A DNA stretch of 64,000 bases from positions 19,901-83,900 of the forward strand of contig CANRNE010000005.1 in NCBI GenBank assembly GCA_947631925.1, in the 5' to 3' direction. The stretch is from an uncultured Clostridia bacterium (GTDB lineage: Bacteria; Bacillota; Clostridia; Christensenellales; Borkfalkiaceae). The notes beneath the pieces are model-generated. The model saw only the letters and a list, made by a program, of their open reading frames with translations, had not been told where the DNA came from and made no database searches. Position 1 is the first letter of the stretch. Every line of letters starts with the position of its first letter. Position numbers and translations under genes: made by a program. This document shows, piece by piece, positions 26,281 to 36,712 of this stretch.

Positions 26281-26307
26281 GCGTCGCCCTGCGGGGGGGC
26301 GCTTTTT
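26281..26307 (+). terminator. Terminator of murC
   Basis: GCGTCGCCC/GGGGGGCGC stem with one bulge, then T5, directly after the stop codon. Confidence 0.75.
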
Positions 26308-26350
26308 CAAAAAAAATCACAAATCGTAAGGAAAAATTTGCCGCGAAGTA

Positions 26351-26379
26351 TTGAAACCTTCCGACAAATATAGTATAAT
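26351..26379 (+). promoter_or_regulatory. Promoter of the glycogen operon
   Basis: TTGAAA, 17 bases, TATAAT; 53 bases to the glgB ATG. Confidence 0.8.
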
Positions 26380-26432
26380 AATAGAAGATAACAATTTGTC
26401 GCGCCCGCGCAACGGGCGCACGCGAGGGGCTC

Positions 26433-28346
26433 ATGAAGCAACAGGAAAAGAAACCCATGGAACGGGAGACCGATTTCCCGCTCTATCTCTACCACCACGG
26501 CAAGAGCGACAGGGCGTATGAACTGTTCGGCGCGCACAGGGCATGTGTGGACGGCGAGGAGGGATATCTCTTCCGCGTCTGGGCGCCGCATGCCGCCGCG
26601 GTCTCCGTCGTCGGAGACTTCAACGGATGGGACAAGGCCTCCAACGTTATGCACCGCATGGTGGACGGCGAGAGCTATGAATGCTTTATTGCGGGGCTTC
26701 ATGAGTACGACACCTATAAATATCTCATCGAGACGGCAGACGGAAGGGAACTTCTGAAGGCCGACCCGTTTGCCTTCCATGCGGAGACGCCGCCCGCCAC
26801 TGCCTCCAAACTCTACGACCTCGAAGGCTACAACTGGGGGGACGGGGAATATACCTCGCACAGGACGGAGAACATCTATGCTTCGCCCGTCAACATCTAT
26901 GAAGTCAACCTGCTCTCCTGGAAACGGCATGAGGACGGGAGCTATCTCTCCTACCGCGAACTCGCGGACGAGCTCGTCCCTTACGTCAAGCGGATGGGGT
27001 ACACGCACGTGGAGTTCATGCCCGTCACCGAATATCCCTTCGACGGGTCGTGGGGGTATCAAGTCACGGGGTATTTTGCCGTGACGAGCCGCCTCGGCAC
27101 CCCCAAGGACTTCATGCACCTCGTCGACCGCTTCCACAATGCGGGGATTGGGGTCATTCTCGACTGGGTGCCCGCGCACTTCCCCAAGGACGGGCACGGG
27201 CTGTGCGAATTCGACGGTCAGCCGCTCTACGAGAGCGGACAGTGGGACCGGATGGAGCACAAGAGCTGGGGGACCCGCCGCTTCGACTACGGACGGGCGG
27301 AAGTCGTCTCCTTCCTCGTCTCCTCTGCATGTCTCTTCTTCGACAAGTTCCATATAGACGGCATCCGCGTGGACGCCGTCGCCTCCATGCTCTATCTCGA
27401 CTATGACAAGCGCCCGGGGGAATGGGTGCCCAACATCTACGGCGAGAACAAGAATTTGGAGGCAATCGCCTTCGTGCGAAAGCTCAACGAGGCGGTGTTT
27501 TTGCGCTTCCCGTACGCGCTCATGATTGCGGAGGAGTCCACGGCGTGGGGGCTCGTCACCAAGCCCGCGTCGATGGGGGGACTCGGCTTCAACTTCAAGT
27601 GGAACATGGGCTGGATGAACGACATGCTCTCCTACCTCTGCCTCGACCCCATCTACCGCCGCTACAACCACAACAAGCTCACCTTCTCGATGATGTATGC
27701 CTTTTCGGAGAACTTCGTCCTGCCCATCTCGCATGACGAAGTCGTGCACGGGAAGTGCTCGCTCATCAACAAGATGCCGGGGGAATATGAGGAGAAATTT
27801 GCGGGCGTGCGCGCCTTCCTCGGCTATCAGACGGCGCACCCCGGAAAAAAGCTCAACTTTATGGGGTATGAGTTCGGGCAGTTCAAGGAGTGGGACTACA
27901 AGGAAGAGCTGGAATTCTTCCTGCGGGACACCTACGAGCAGCACGGAAAGCTCTCCGTGTTTGTGCGCGACCTCAATGAGTTCTACAAGACGCATGCGCC
28001 GCTCTATGAAATCGAGGACAGCTGGGACGGCTTCGAATGGATTGCCCCCGACGACGCAGACAGCAACGTGCTCGCCTTCATCCGCCGCAGTACAGGCGGA
28101 GAGGAGATTATCTCGGTGACATCGTTCTCGGGTGCCGACGCAGATTATCGCATCGGCGTGCCGCGCAAGGGAAAATACAAGATTGTCTTCTGCTCAGACG
28201 ACAAGAAGTACGGCGGGAGAGGGGTTATCACCCGCAAGTCGCTCAAGGCGGAAAAGACGCTCAGTCACGGCAGGCAGTACTCGTTGCATCTCGTTCTTCC
28301 CAAACTTACGACAATCTATATCGTCTATGAACCCGAAACCAAATAG
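26433..28346 (+). CDS. glgB: 1,4-alpha-glucan branching enzyme
   Basis: 637 residues. The N-terminal CBM48 (about 20-130; FRVWAPHAAAVSVVGDFNGW) is followed by a GH13 barrel: the region I-like DWVPAHFPKD, DGIRVDAVAS with the nucleophile Asp, IAEEST with the acid Glu and LPISHDEVVHGK with the third Asp. It introduces alpha-1,6 branches into glycogen. First gene of the glg operon; a GAGGGG ribosome-binding site precedes the ATG. Confidence 0.95.
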   Translation: MKQQEKKPMERETDFPLYLYHHGKSDRAYELFGAHRACVDGEEGYLFRVWAPHAAAVSVVGDFNGWDKASNVMHRMVDGESYECFIAGLHEYDTYKYLIETADGRELLKADPFAFHAETPPATASKLYDLEGYNWGDGEYTSHRTENIYASPVNIYEVNLLSWKRHEDGSYLSYRELADELVPYVKRMGYTHVEFMPVTEYPFDGSWGYQVTGYFAVTSRLGTPKDFMHLVDRFHNAGIGVILDWVPAHFPKDGHGLCEFDGQPLYESGQWDRMEHKSWGTRRFDYGRAEVVSFLVSSACLFFDKFHIDGIRVDAVASMLYLDYDKRPGEWVPNIYGENKNLEAIAFVRKLNEAVFLRFPYALMIAEESTAWGLVTKPASMGGLGFNFKWNMGWMNDMLSYLCLDPIYRRYNHNKLTFSMMYAFSENFVLPISHDEVVHGKCSLINKMPGEYEEKFAGVRAFLGYQTAHPGKKLNFMGYEFGQFKEWDYKEELEFFLRDTYEQHGKLSVFVRDLNEFYKTHAPLYEIEDSWDGFEWIAPDDADSNVLAFIRRSTGGEEIISVTSFSGADADYRIGVPRKGKYKIVFCSDDKKYGGRGVITRKSLKAEKTLSHGRQYSLHLVLPKLTTIYIVYEPETK

Positions 28347-28370
28347 AAACCTTCAAGGAGGATGTCTTAT

Positions 28371-29567
28371 ATGATTCGCAAAAAGGAATGTGTCGCCATG
28401 CTGCTTGCGGGCGGACAGGGGAGCAGGCTGTACGCGCTCACCAACAACATCGCAAAACCTGCGGTGGCGTTCGGGGCGAAGTACCGCATCATCGACTTCC
28501 CGCTCTCCAACTGCATCAACTCGGGAATTGACACCGTGGGCGTGCTCACCCAGTATGAGCCGCTCGAACTCAATGAGTATATCGGGAACGGCCAGCCGTG
28601 GGACCTCGACCGCGTCTACGGCGGCGTGCACATCCTCTCGCCCTATCAGGCGAAAAAGAAGCAGAGCTGGTTCGAGGGGACGGCGAATGCCATCTACCAG
28701 AATCTCCACTTCATGAAACAGTACGACCCCGACTATGTCCTCATCCTCTCGGGCGACCACATCTATAAGATGAACTATGCGGAGATGCTCCGCGCGCACA
28801 AGGCGACGGGGGCGGACTGCACCATCGCCGCCATCGAGGTCCCCATGAAGGAGGCGTCCCGCTTCGGCATCCTCAACACCAATCCCGACGGCTCCATCTA
28901 TGAGTTCGAGGAAAAACCCAAGAATCCCAAGAGCAATCTCGCCTCGATGGGCATCTACATCTTCACGGCGGACAAGCTCTTCTCCTATCTCGAGGCGGAT
29001 GACGCCAACCCCAATTCCTCCAAGGACTTCGGCAAAGACGTGCTCCCCGCCATGCTTGCGGGCGGCGAGAAGATGTTCTCTTACCGCTTCCAAGGGTACT
29101 GGAAGGACGTCGGAACCATCTCCTCGCTGTGGGAGTCCAACATGGATTTGCTCGGCAAGGATCCCGCCTTCGATGTCAACGACCCCGACTGGAAGATTCA
29201 CTCCCGCAACCCGCTCGCCCCGCCCGAATATGTGGGGAAGGGCGCCGTGCTCGAGAACTCGCTCATCGCGCTCGGCTGTGAGATTGAGGGGACGGTGGAA
29301 AATTCCGTGCTTGCTGCGGGCGTCGTCGTAGAGCAGGGCGCGACGGTAAAGGACAGCGTCATCATGGCGAACTGCGTCATAAAGTCGGGCGCCACCGTGC
29401 AATATTCCATTCTCGACGAGCATGTCACCGTCGAGAGCGGAGCCGTGGTGGGGGACCCGAGGGAGAAAGCGGGCGGCATCGCCGTGCTCGGCAGGAACAT
29501 CACCATCGGCGCAAATTGCACCGTGGAAGGCGGAAAAATTCTCGATAAAGATTACAAGGGGGAATAA
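28371..29567 (+). CDS. glgC: Glucose-1-phosphate adenylyltransferase, catalytic subunit
   Basis: 398 residues. The nucleotidyltransferase N-domain has [13 protein letters not shown] (pyrophosphorylase loop), [23 protein letters not shown] and [11 protein letters not shown] left-handed beta-helix C-domain (about 290-398) has hexapeptide repeats. It makes ADP-glucose. The ATG at 28371 is nine bases after AAGGAGG; an in-frame ATG at 28362 sits too close to that SD. Pairs with glgD next door. Confidence 0.95.
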   Translation: MIRKKECVAMLLAGGQGSRLYALTNNIAKPAVAFGAKYRIIDFPLSNCINSGIDTVGVLTQYEPLELNEYIGNGQPWDLDRVYGGVHILSPYQAKKKQSWFEGTANAIYQNLHFMKQYDPDYVLILSGDHIYKMNYAEMLRAHKATGADCTIAAIEVPMKEASRFGILNTNPDGSIYEFEEKPKNPKSNLASMGIYIFTADKLFSYLEADDANPNSSKDFGKDVLPAMLAGGEKMFSYRFQGYWKDVGTISSLWESNMDLLGKDPAFDVNDPDWKIHSRNPLAPPEYVGKGAVLENSLIALGCEIEGTVENSVLAAGVVVEQGATVKDSVIMANCVIKSGATVQYSILDEHVTVESGAVVGDPREKAGGIAVLGRNITIGANCTVEGGKILDKDYKGE

Positions 29568-29571
29568 GAAC

Positions 29572-30684
29572 ATGGCAATCTCAACCGTTGGCGTTATCTT
29601 TTCGCACATCAACGACGGGAATCTTCCCGAACTTTCCCGCCATCGCACCATGGCATCCGTTCCCTTCGGGGGCAGATACCGCTTCATCGACTTTGCGCTC
29701 TCCAACATGGTGAACGCGGGCATCACGACGGTGGGCCTCGTCACGAAGAACAACTATCAGTCCCTCATCGACCATCTCGGGAGCGGAAAGGATTGGGACC
29801 TCGCGAGAAAGGACGGCGGGATTATTTTGCTTCCGCCCTATTCGGATGAGACGGAGGCGCTGTACACCACCCGCCTCGAGGCGCTCATGGGCATCACGGG
29901 CTTCCTCAACCACAGGACGGAGGACTATGTCGTCATCTCCGACTGCGACGGCATCGCCCGCTTCGACATCTCCGACATCGTCCGCTTCCATGAGGAAAAG
30001 CAGGCGGACATCACGATGGTCTACCATGAGGAGACGAGGAAGGTCAATTCCTCCTACTTCATCACGCTCTCGCCCGATGAGACGGGCCGGGTGCGCGAAC
30101 TCAAAATCAATCCCAAGACGCGCGGCAAGTTCAACCTCTACGTCAACGTCATGGTGATGAGCAGGGAATTCCTCATCAACACTATTCAGGATGCGGTGAC
30201 GCGGGGCTTTTCGAGCTTCGGCAGGGACATCCTCGCGAAGAACGTCGACACGCTGCGCATCTTCGGCTACAAGCATGGCGGCTACTATGCCGCGGTCAAC
30301 AGCATTCAGGACTACTTCGCCCACAGCATGGAACTGCTCGACAAGAACGTGCGGGACGAGCTCTTCGGCGCGCGCGACATCTATACCAAGGTGCGCGATT
30401 CCGCCCCGACCAAATATCTTTCGGGCGCGAAAGTCGAAAATTCCCTCATCTCGGACGGCTGTCTCATTGAGGGAAGGGTGGAGAACAGCATTCTCTTCCG
30501 CGGCGTAAAAATCGGCAAGGGCTGCGTCATCAAGAATTCCGTCATCATGCAGGACAGCATCATCGGCGAGGGCGCACAACTCGACTACGTCATCACGGAC
30601 AAGAACGCCGTCGTGCGTGACAAGCGGGTACTTGCGGGCTGTGCGGAACTTCCGTACTTCATCCCGAAGGGCCGCATGCTCTGA
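29572..30684 (+). CDS. glgD: Glucose-1-phosphate adenylyltransferase, GlgD regulatory subunit
   Basis: 370 residues. It resembles GlgC over its length but lacks the N-terminal G-G-x-G-x-R-L loop: the protein opens VGVIFSHINDGNLPELSRHRT. This is how Firmicutes GlgD subunits differ from catalytic GlgC. The C-terminal hexapeptide helix is retained (VENSLISDG, VENSILFRG). GlgD stimulates GlgC in a heterotetramer. It begins four bases after the glgC stop, within the GGGGG leader region. Confidence 0.93.
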   Translation: MAISTVGVIFSHINDGNLPELSRHRTMASVPFGGRYRFIDFALSNMVNAGITTVGLVTKNNYQSLIDHLGSGKDWDLARKDGGIILLPPYSDETEALYTTRLEALMGITGFLNHRTEDYVVISDCDGIARFDISDIVRFHEEKQADITMVYHEETRKVNSSYFITLSPDETGRVRELKINPKTRGKFNLYVNVMVMSREFLINTIQDAVTRGFSSFGRDILAKNVDTLRIFGYKHGGYYAAVNSIQDYFAHSMELLDKNVRDELFGARDIYTKVRDSAPTKYLSGAKVENSLISDGCLIEGRVENSILFRGVKIGKGCVIKNSVIMQDSIIGEGAQLDYVITDKNAVVRDKRVLAGCAELPYFIPKGRML

Positions 30685-30712
30685 GGAGCAAACAGTATAG
30701 AGAGGGGACATC

Positions 30713-32236
30713 ATGGCAACAAAGAGTAAAAAAGCAACGAAACCCGTGGAGACCGTACCCTGCGAGGCGATGCCCGCCCCCGAGGCGCCCGCCGAGATTA
30801 CGGTAGAGACGAAAAAGAAGATTCTCTTCGTCGCGTCCGAGGCCGCGCCCTTTATCGCAACGGGCGGACTTGCGGAAGTCATCGGCTCGCTCTCCAAGGC
30901 GCTTGGCGCAAGCGGACACTATGACGTGCGCGTCATCATTCCGCTCTATCAGGATATCCGCAAGGAATACCGCAAGGATTTGCGCTACATCGGCAATCTC
31001 AACGTCCGGCTCGCATGGCGCAACCAGTACTGCGGCATCTTCGAATATCGTGCGGACAATGTGACGTACTACTTCGTGGACAACGAATATTACTTCAAGC
31101 GTCCCGGGTGCTACGGCTACTATGACGACGGCGAGCGGTTTGCCTTCTTCTGCCGCGCCGTGCTCGAAATTCTCGGCTACATCGGCTTCTATCCCGACAT
31201 TTTGCACTGCCACGACTGGCAGGCGGCGCTTGCGGCCATTTATCTCAAGACGGGATATTGCTATCGCCCCGAATATCAGTTCATCCGCAGCGTTTTCACC
31301 ATCCACAACATAGAATATCAGGGGAAATACTCCCTCGATATCCTCGGCGACCTCTTCGGACTCGGGGAGGAGCACCGCCACTTGGTGGAGTATGACAACT
31401 GCATCAACCTCATGAAGGGCGCTATCGAAGTCTCCGAAGCGTTTTCGACCGTGTCGCCCTCCTATGCGGACGAGATTAAATATCCCTACTACTCGCACGG
31501 GCTTGACCCCATCATCCGCAGGAACGAATTCAAGCTCCGCGGCATTCTCAACGGCATCGACCCCGATTACTACAACCCCGAAACGGACACCGCGCTCTTT
31601 GCCAACTATTCGGCGGAGCATCCCGAAAACAAGGCGGTCTGCAAGGAAGAATTGCAGAAGATGTTAGGGCTTCCCGTCCGCGCAGATGCGCCCATCGTCG
31701 CGATGATTTCCCGCCTCGTCGGGCACAAGGGGTTCGACCTCGTGAAGGGCGTCATCGAACAGGCGCTGCAGCGCGACATGCAGTTCGTCCTGCTCGGGAC
31801 GGGGGATTCCGCCTACGAGAACTACTTCTCCGACCTCGCGCGCCGCTACCCCGGGAAGGTGGTCTCCGTCATCTCTTTCAATGCCGACCTCTCCCGCAAG
31901 ATTTACTCGGGCGCGGATATCTTCCTCATGCCCTCCAAGAGTGAACCCTGCGGGCTGTCCCAGATGATTGCGAGCCGCTACGGCACCATTGCCCTCGTGC
32001 GCGAAACGGGCGGGCTCAAGGACAGCATCACGCCGTACGGCGCGGGCGGGAACGGATTTACCTTCCACGACTACAACGCAAACGACATGCTCTACGTCTT
32101 GAATGAGGCATTCGGCGTGTATGCGTGCAAGGAAGAATGGAAAAAACTTGTTAAAAAGGCGATGGAGACCGATTTCACCTGGTCGACTTCGGCAAGCTAC
32201 TACGAAGGGCTCTATCGCGACGTACTCAAATCATAA
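30713..32236 (+). CDS. glgA: Glycogen synthase (GT5)
   Basis: 507 residues with a 35-residue Lys/Pro/Ala-rich N-terminal extension before the usual start KKILFVASEAAPF. Donor-site motifs: ATGGLAEVIG, where E. coli has K-T-G-G-L, so the first residue is Ala here; HCHDWQAAL; TIHNIEYQG; and SEPCGLSQM with the conserved Glu. It elongates alpha-1,4-glucan from ADP-glucose. Ribosome-binding site GAGGGG. The Lys-to-Ala change occurs in other clostridial GlgA proteins as far as I recall, so activity is still expected. Confidence 0.93.
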   Translation: MATKSKKATKPVETVPCEAMPAPEAPAEITVETKKKILFVASEAAPFIATGGLAEVIGSLSKALGASGHYDVRVIIPLYQDIRKEYRKDLRYIGNLNVRLAWRNQYCGIFEYRADNVTYYFVDNEYYFKRPGCYGYYDDGERFAFFCRAVLEILGYIGFYPDILHCHDWQAALAAIYLKTGYCYRPEYQFIRSVFTIHNIEYQGKYSLDILGDLFGLGEEHRHLVEYDNCINLMKGAIEVSEAFSTVSPSYADEIKYPYYSHGLDPIIRRNEFKLRGILNGIDPDYYNPETDTALFANYSAEHPENKAVCKEELQKMLGLPVRADAPIVAMISRLVGHKGFDLVKGVIEQALQRDMQFVLLGTGDSAYENYFSDLARRYPGKVVSVISFNADLSRKIYSGADIFLMPSKSEPCGLSQMIASRYGTIALVRETGGLKDSITPYGAGGNGFTFHDYNANDMLYVLNEAFGVYACKEEWKKLVKKAMETDFTWSTSASYYEGLYRDVLKS

Positions 32237-32260
32237 AGCAGTTTGCAGGAGAAACAATTC

Positions 32261-34681
32261 ATGAACTATACCGAAACGGAGGCAGAACGGCTGATTGCGG
32301 GGAAACTTTCGCGCTACTTCGGCGTGACCCCGCAGGAGGCCGCACGGGACCAGATTTATAAAGCCGTCGTGTTGAGCGTGCGCGACATCATGCTCGAAAA
32401 GCGGCAGAAATTCCACAAGAAAGTCAAGGCGGCAAAGGCAAAACGCGTCTACTATCTCTGCATGGAATTCTTGATGGGGCGGTCGCTGAAGAACAGCGTC
32501 TACAACCTCGGCATCGAGGGGGCGCTCTCGGGCGCTCTTAAAAAGTACGGGCTGACGCTCGAAGACTTGTACGAAGAGGAACCCGACGCCGGGCTCGGCA
32601 ATGGGGGACTCGGACGGCTCGCCGCCTGCTTTTTGGACGGGCTCGCCTCGCAGAACTATCCCGCGATGGGCTTTTCCATCTGCTATCAGTACGGGCTCTT
32701 CAAACAAAAAATCGTGGACGGCTGGCAGATTGAGCTGCCCGACGTCTGGCTCCCGGGAGGGGAGGCGTGGCTCACCCAGCGCACGGACAAACAGTTCATC
32801 GTCCGCTTCGACGGCGAAATCGAGGAGCGCTGGACGGACCACGGCATGGAGATTGTCTACCACAACGCCAAGGAAGTCGAGGCTATCGCCTATGACATGA
32901 TGGTGTCGGGGGCGAATTCGGAGGCCGTGAGCGTGCTCCGCCTGTGGCGTTCCCGCGCCGCGCAGGAATTCGACATGCAGCGCTTCACGCAGGGGGACTA
33001 CAATGCCGCCATCCGCGCGGACAACGAGGCCCAGCTCATCTCCAAGGTGCTCTATCCCTCCGATAACCACTACGAGGGCAAGTCCCTGCGCCTGAAACAG
33101 CAGTATTTCCTCGTCTCGGCGTCCCTGCAGTGCATCGTCGCCGACCACAAGCGCCGCTACGGACCGCTCACCCTTCTGCCCGAGATGGCCGCCATCCACA
33201 TCAACGACACCCATCCCGCGCTCGCCATCCCCGAACTCATGCGCATCCTCATCGACGAGAACGCATTTTCGTGGGACGAGGCATGGAACATCACGACGGC
33301 GACTTGTGCCTACACCAACCACACCGTGCTCGCCGAAGCGCTCGAGACTTGGGCGGAGGATTTGCTCGCCCGCAGGCTTCCGCGCATCCATTCCATCCTC
33401 AAGGAAATCAACAGGCGGTTCTGCGACGACCTCTGGAATGCCTTCCCCGGGGACTGGAATAAGATTTCGCGCATGGCGATTCTCTCGCACAACACCGTGC
33501 GGATGGCAAATCTCGCCGTCATGGGCTCGCACAGCGTCAACGGCGTCTCGGGTCTGCACAGCGAAATCATCAAGGAGAGCATTTTCCGCGACTTCTACGA
33601 CTACACGCCCGAAAAATTTACCAATGTCACGAACGGCATCGCGCACCGCCGCTGGCTCAACCAGTCCAATCCCGAGCTCTGCGCCCTCCTCGACGACTGC
33701 ATCAGCACGGGGTATGCGAAGAATTCCGAAAAACTTGCGGAATTTGCCAAATTCAAGGACGACGAGAGCGTGCTAAAACGCCTTGCCGAGATAAAACGCA
33801 TCAAAAAACAGCAGTTTGCCGACTACGCATGGCGGGAGCAGGGCATTGCCATCGACCCCGACACGCTCTTCGACGTGCAGGCAAAGCGCATGCACGAGTA
33901 CAAGCGGCAGCTTCTCAACGTGCTCAACATCATCGGGCAGTACATTCTCTTAAAGGAAGACCCCGACCTCGACGTCGTGCCCAAGACGTATATCTTCGGC
34001 GCAAAGGCGGCCGCGGGCTATGACATGGCCAAGCAAATCATGCGGCTCATCTGCTTCCTTGCGGAGGATATCAGGAAAAATCCCAAAATTTCCCGTAAGC
34101 TCAACGTCGTCTACATGGAGAACTACAACGTCACGATGTCGGAAAAACTCATGCCGGCCTCCGAAATCTCCGAACAGATTTCCCTCGCAGGCAAGGAGGC
34201 AAGCGGCACGGGCAACATGAAGTTCATGATTAACGGCGCCCTGACGGTGGGCACCTTGGACGGCGCAAACGTCGAAATGGCGGAGCGCGTGGGGGAGGAG
34301 AACATCTTCATCTTCGGTCTGCGTGCGGGCGAAGTCAAGGAAATCTGGGAGCGCGGCTACAACTCGAGCGCCTACTACAACCACAATCCCTTCCTGCGCC
34401 GCATCATCGAATCCCTCATCGTGGGCTTCAACGGGCATTCGTTCTCGGATATCTCCAATTATCTTCTGCGCGGAGCGCCCGTCGCCGACCCGTATATGTG
34501 CCTTGCCGACTTCGATTCCTATGCGACGACGCAAACTGCCGTCTCCGAACTCTACAGAAACGATTGGATGGCGTGGAACAAAAAGTCGCTCATGAACATC
34601 GCCGCTGCGGGGTACTTCTCCGCCGACCGCGCCGTCCGCGAATATGCGGAGCGCATCTGGAACTTGAAATCACTCAAATAA
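32261..34681 (+). CDS. glgP: Glycogen phosphorylase (GT35)
   Basis: 806 residues. GLGNGGLGRLAACFLDG and HINDTHPALAIPELMR are the glucan-binding motifs. EASGTGNMKFMINGALT carries the PLP-binding Lys, followed by the substrate loop DGANVEM. It releases glucose-1-phosphate from glycogen. Start chosen at the ATG with GCAGGAG upstream. Fifth gene of the operon. Confidence 0.96.
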   Translation: MNYTETEAERLIAGKLSRYFGVTPQEAARDQIYKAVVLSVRDIMLEKRQKFHKKVKAAKAKRVYYLCMEFLMGRSLKNSVYNLGIEGALSGALKKYGLTLEDLYEEEPDAGLGNGGLGRLAACFLDGLASQNYPAMGFSICYQYGLFKQKIVDGWQIELPDVWLPGGEAWLTQRTDKQFIVRFDGEIEERWTDHGMEIVYHNAKEVEAIAYDMMVSGANSEAVSVLRLWRSRAAQEFDMQRFTQGDYNAAIRADNEAQLISKVLYPSDNHYEGKSLRLKQQYFLVSASLQCIVADHKRRYGPLTLLPEMAAIHINDTHPALAIPELMRILIDENAFSWDEAWNITTATCAYTNHTVLAEALETWAEDLLARRLPRIHSILKEINRRFCDDLWNAFPGDWNKISRMAILSHNTVRMANLAVMGSHSVNGVSGLHSEIIKESIFRDFYDYTPEKFTNVTNGIAHRRWLNQSNPELCALLDDCISTGYAKNSEKLAEFAKFKDDESVLKRLAEIKRIKKQQFADYAWREQGIAIDPDTLFDVQAKRMHEYKRQLLNVLNIIGQYILLKEDPDLDVVPKTYIFGAKAAAGYDMAKQIMRLICFLAEDIRKNPKISRKLNVVYMENYNVTMSEKLMPASEISEQISLAGKEASGTGNMKFMINGALTVGTLDGANVEMAERVGEENIFIFGLRAGEVKEIWERGYNSSAYYNHNPFLRRIIESLIVGFNGHSFSDISNYLLRGAPVADPYMCLADFDSYATTQTAVSELYRNDWMAWNKKSLMNIAAAGYFSADRAVREYAERIWNLKSLK

Positions 34682-34682
34682 C

Positions 34683-36503
34683 ATGAGTTTCTATTACAAT
34701 CCCACCGACAGGCGCTGCAAATCCATCGTCGGCGCATGCAAGCGGGGAAGTACGATTACATTTCGCATTTTTACGAGCGGAGAGGGCAACTTCTCCGCCG
34801 ATGTCTGCTATTTTGTTCTCTATCAGGACGGGCAGGCAGAGAATGTCATCCCGATGACGAGGACGAAGGACGGCTTTGAAGTTGCGCTCCAATTCCATGA
34901 AATCGGGCTGTACTTCTACTATTTTGCCTTCCCGGAGAACATCTTCCTCGGACGGAGCAAGTTCCGCCTTGCCGCCGTCACCCGTCACCCCGCGAGCTGG
35001 CAGGTGACGGTGTTTGACGAGCGCTACGTTACGCCCGACCGCATGAAGGGCGGGGTGATGTACCAAATCTTCCCCGACCGCTTTGCAAAATCGGGGGAAG
35101 GGAGCGTTCCGCCGCACAAGCGGCTGCGCAGTGATTGGGGCGGCTGTCCGTCCTACCTCCCCGATGAGTACGGAAAGGTCCGAAATTGCGACTTTTTCGG
35201 CGGGAATCTGCGCGGAGTCACCCAAAAACTCGACTATCTCAAGAGTTTGTCGGTAAATCTCATCTATTTCAATCCCATCTTCGAGGCGTACTCCAACCAC
35301 CGCTACGACACGGGCGACTACCGTAAAATCGACGGGCTTCTCGGCACGCTCGAGGACTTTGACGAGCTGATTTCAGAGGGAAATCGGCGCGGCATCGGGG
35401 TAATTTTGGACGGCGTCTTCAACCACACGGGCGACGACAGCCGCTATTTCAACAAATACGGAAGATATGACTCTCTCGGCGCCTACCAGTCCCCGCAGTC
35501 GCCGTATGCGAGCTGGTACACCTTCCGCGAATTTCCGACTTCCTATGAGAGCTGGTGGGGAATCGAGACCCTGCCCGCCGTCAACGAGCGGGAGGACAGC
35601 TACCGCGATTTCATCTGCGGCGAGGGCGGCGTGCTCAAATATTGGCTCTCGCACGGCATCGCGGGCTACCGTCTCGACGTCGCCGACGAACTTCCCGACA
35701 GCTTCCTCGAACTTCTCCGCACCTCTGTAAAGGAGGAAGACGGGGACGCCGTCATCATCGGCGAAGTCTGGGAGGACGCCTCTAACAAAATTTCCTACGG
35801 CGAGCGGCGCAAATATCTGCAGGGAAGAGAGCTCGACAGCGTGATGAACTACCCGCTCAAGGACGGGATTATCGACTTCATGCTCTCGGGAAGATGCGAC
35901 CAGCTGCGCGAGACCGTCTTCATGCTCCTCGACAACTACCCCAAGGAGACGCGCAATGTGCTCATGAATGTGCTCGGCACGCACGATACGCCGCGCATTC
36001 TCACCGTTCTCGGCGGAAAACACTGCAAAACCAAGGACGAAATGGCGGAGACCGTTCTTTCCGAGGATGAAAAAGCGCACGCGAAGGAACTTCTCAAGGC
36101 GGCCGCACTGCTTTCGTACACGCTCTTCGGCGTTCCCTGCATCTACTACGGCGACGAAGTCGGCATGGAGGGCTATGGCGACCCGTTCTGCAGGCGGTGC
36201 TTCCCGTGGGACGACATGGACGAGGAATTGCTCGGCTATTTCAGACTGCTCGGAGAAATACGGACAAAAAGATTTTACGAAGTGTTTCGAGACGGAGACT
36301 ATCGGGAAATCTTTGCCGACAGCTCCTGCCTCATCTTCGAGAGAAGAAAGGAGGGTCATGCCGTGTATGTCTTCTGCAACCGCTCGCCGTCGCAGTACAA
36401 TCTTTCGTTCGACGGCACGTTTGTCGAAGAGCTGACGGGAAAATGCTACACGGGAAGTTTCACCGTCGGGGCGTACTCCTACGGAATTCTTGCAAAAAAG
36501 TAA
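34683..36503 (+). CDS. GH13 alpha-amylase/neopullulanase-type glycoside hydrolase
   Basis: 606 residues, cytoplasmic (no signal). The N-terminal beta domain (about 1-120) fits CBM34/neopullulanase-like enzymes. The barrel carries DGVFNHTGDD (region I), GYRLDVADE with the nucleophile Asp, IIGEVWED with the acid Glu and LGTHDTPR with the third Asp. In this operon it probably trims or debranches glycogen limit dextrins, since no glgX-type gene is seen. It starts two bases after glgP with no clear SD, so it likely depends on coupling. A double copy of the dispersed repeat follows its stop. Confidence 0.87.
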   Translation: MSFYYNPTDRRCKSIVGACKRGSTITFRIFTSGEGNFSADVCYFVLYQDGQAENVIPMTRTKDGFEVALQFHEIGLYFYYFAFPENIFLGRSKFRLAAVTRHPASWQVTVFDERYVTPDRMKGGVMYQIFPDRFAKSGEGSVPPHKRLRSDWGGCPSYLPDEYGKVRNCDFFGGNLRGVTQKLDYLKSLSVNLIYFNPIFEAYSNHRYDTGDYRKIDGLLGTLEDFDELISEGNRRGIGVILDGVFNHTGDDSRYFNKYGRYDSLGAYQSPQSPYASWYTFREFPTSYESWWGIETLPAVNEREDSYRDFICGEGGVLKYWLSHGIAGYRLDVADELPDSFLELLRTSVKEEDGDAVIIGEVWEDASNKISYGERRKYLQGRELDSVMNYPLKDGIIDFMLSGRCDQLRETVFMLLDNYPKETRNVLMNVLGTHDTPRILTVLGGKHCKTKDEMAETVLSEDEKAHAKELLKAAALLSYTLFGVPCIYYGDEVGMEGYGDPFCRRCFPWDDMDEELLGYFRLLGEIRTKRFYEVFRDGDYREIFADSSCLIFERRKEGHAVYVFCNRSPSQYNLSFDGTFVEELTGKCYTGSFTVGAYSYGILAKK

Positions 36504-36505
36504 AT

Positions 36506-36544
36506 AGTATGTCTGACATACTATACTATGCGTGACATAGTACT
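36506..36544. repeat. Dispersed palindromic repeat, copies 2a and 2b in tandem
   Basis: AGTATG-TCTGA-CATACT followed at once by ACTATG-CGTGA-CATAGT: two small hairpins that carry the two loop variants of the family side by side, three bases after the GH13 stop codon. Confidence 0.8.
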
Positions 36545-36712
36545 AATAAAAATTTTCGATAAAAAAGCAGAAAAAACAATAGTCCAACGGGCGGGAAATT
36601 TCCCGAAAAATTGGCGAAAAAACAAAAAAGACGAAATATCGACAAAACGGGCGGATTGCAAGAAATGGCAAAAAATAAGAAGTTACACCCCTATTTTCGC
36701 AAAAAATCCCTA

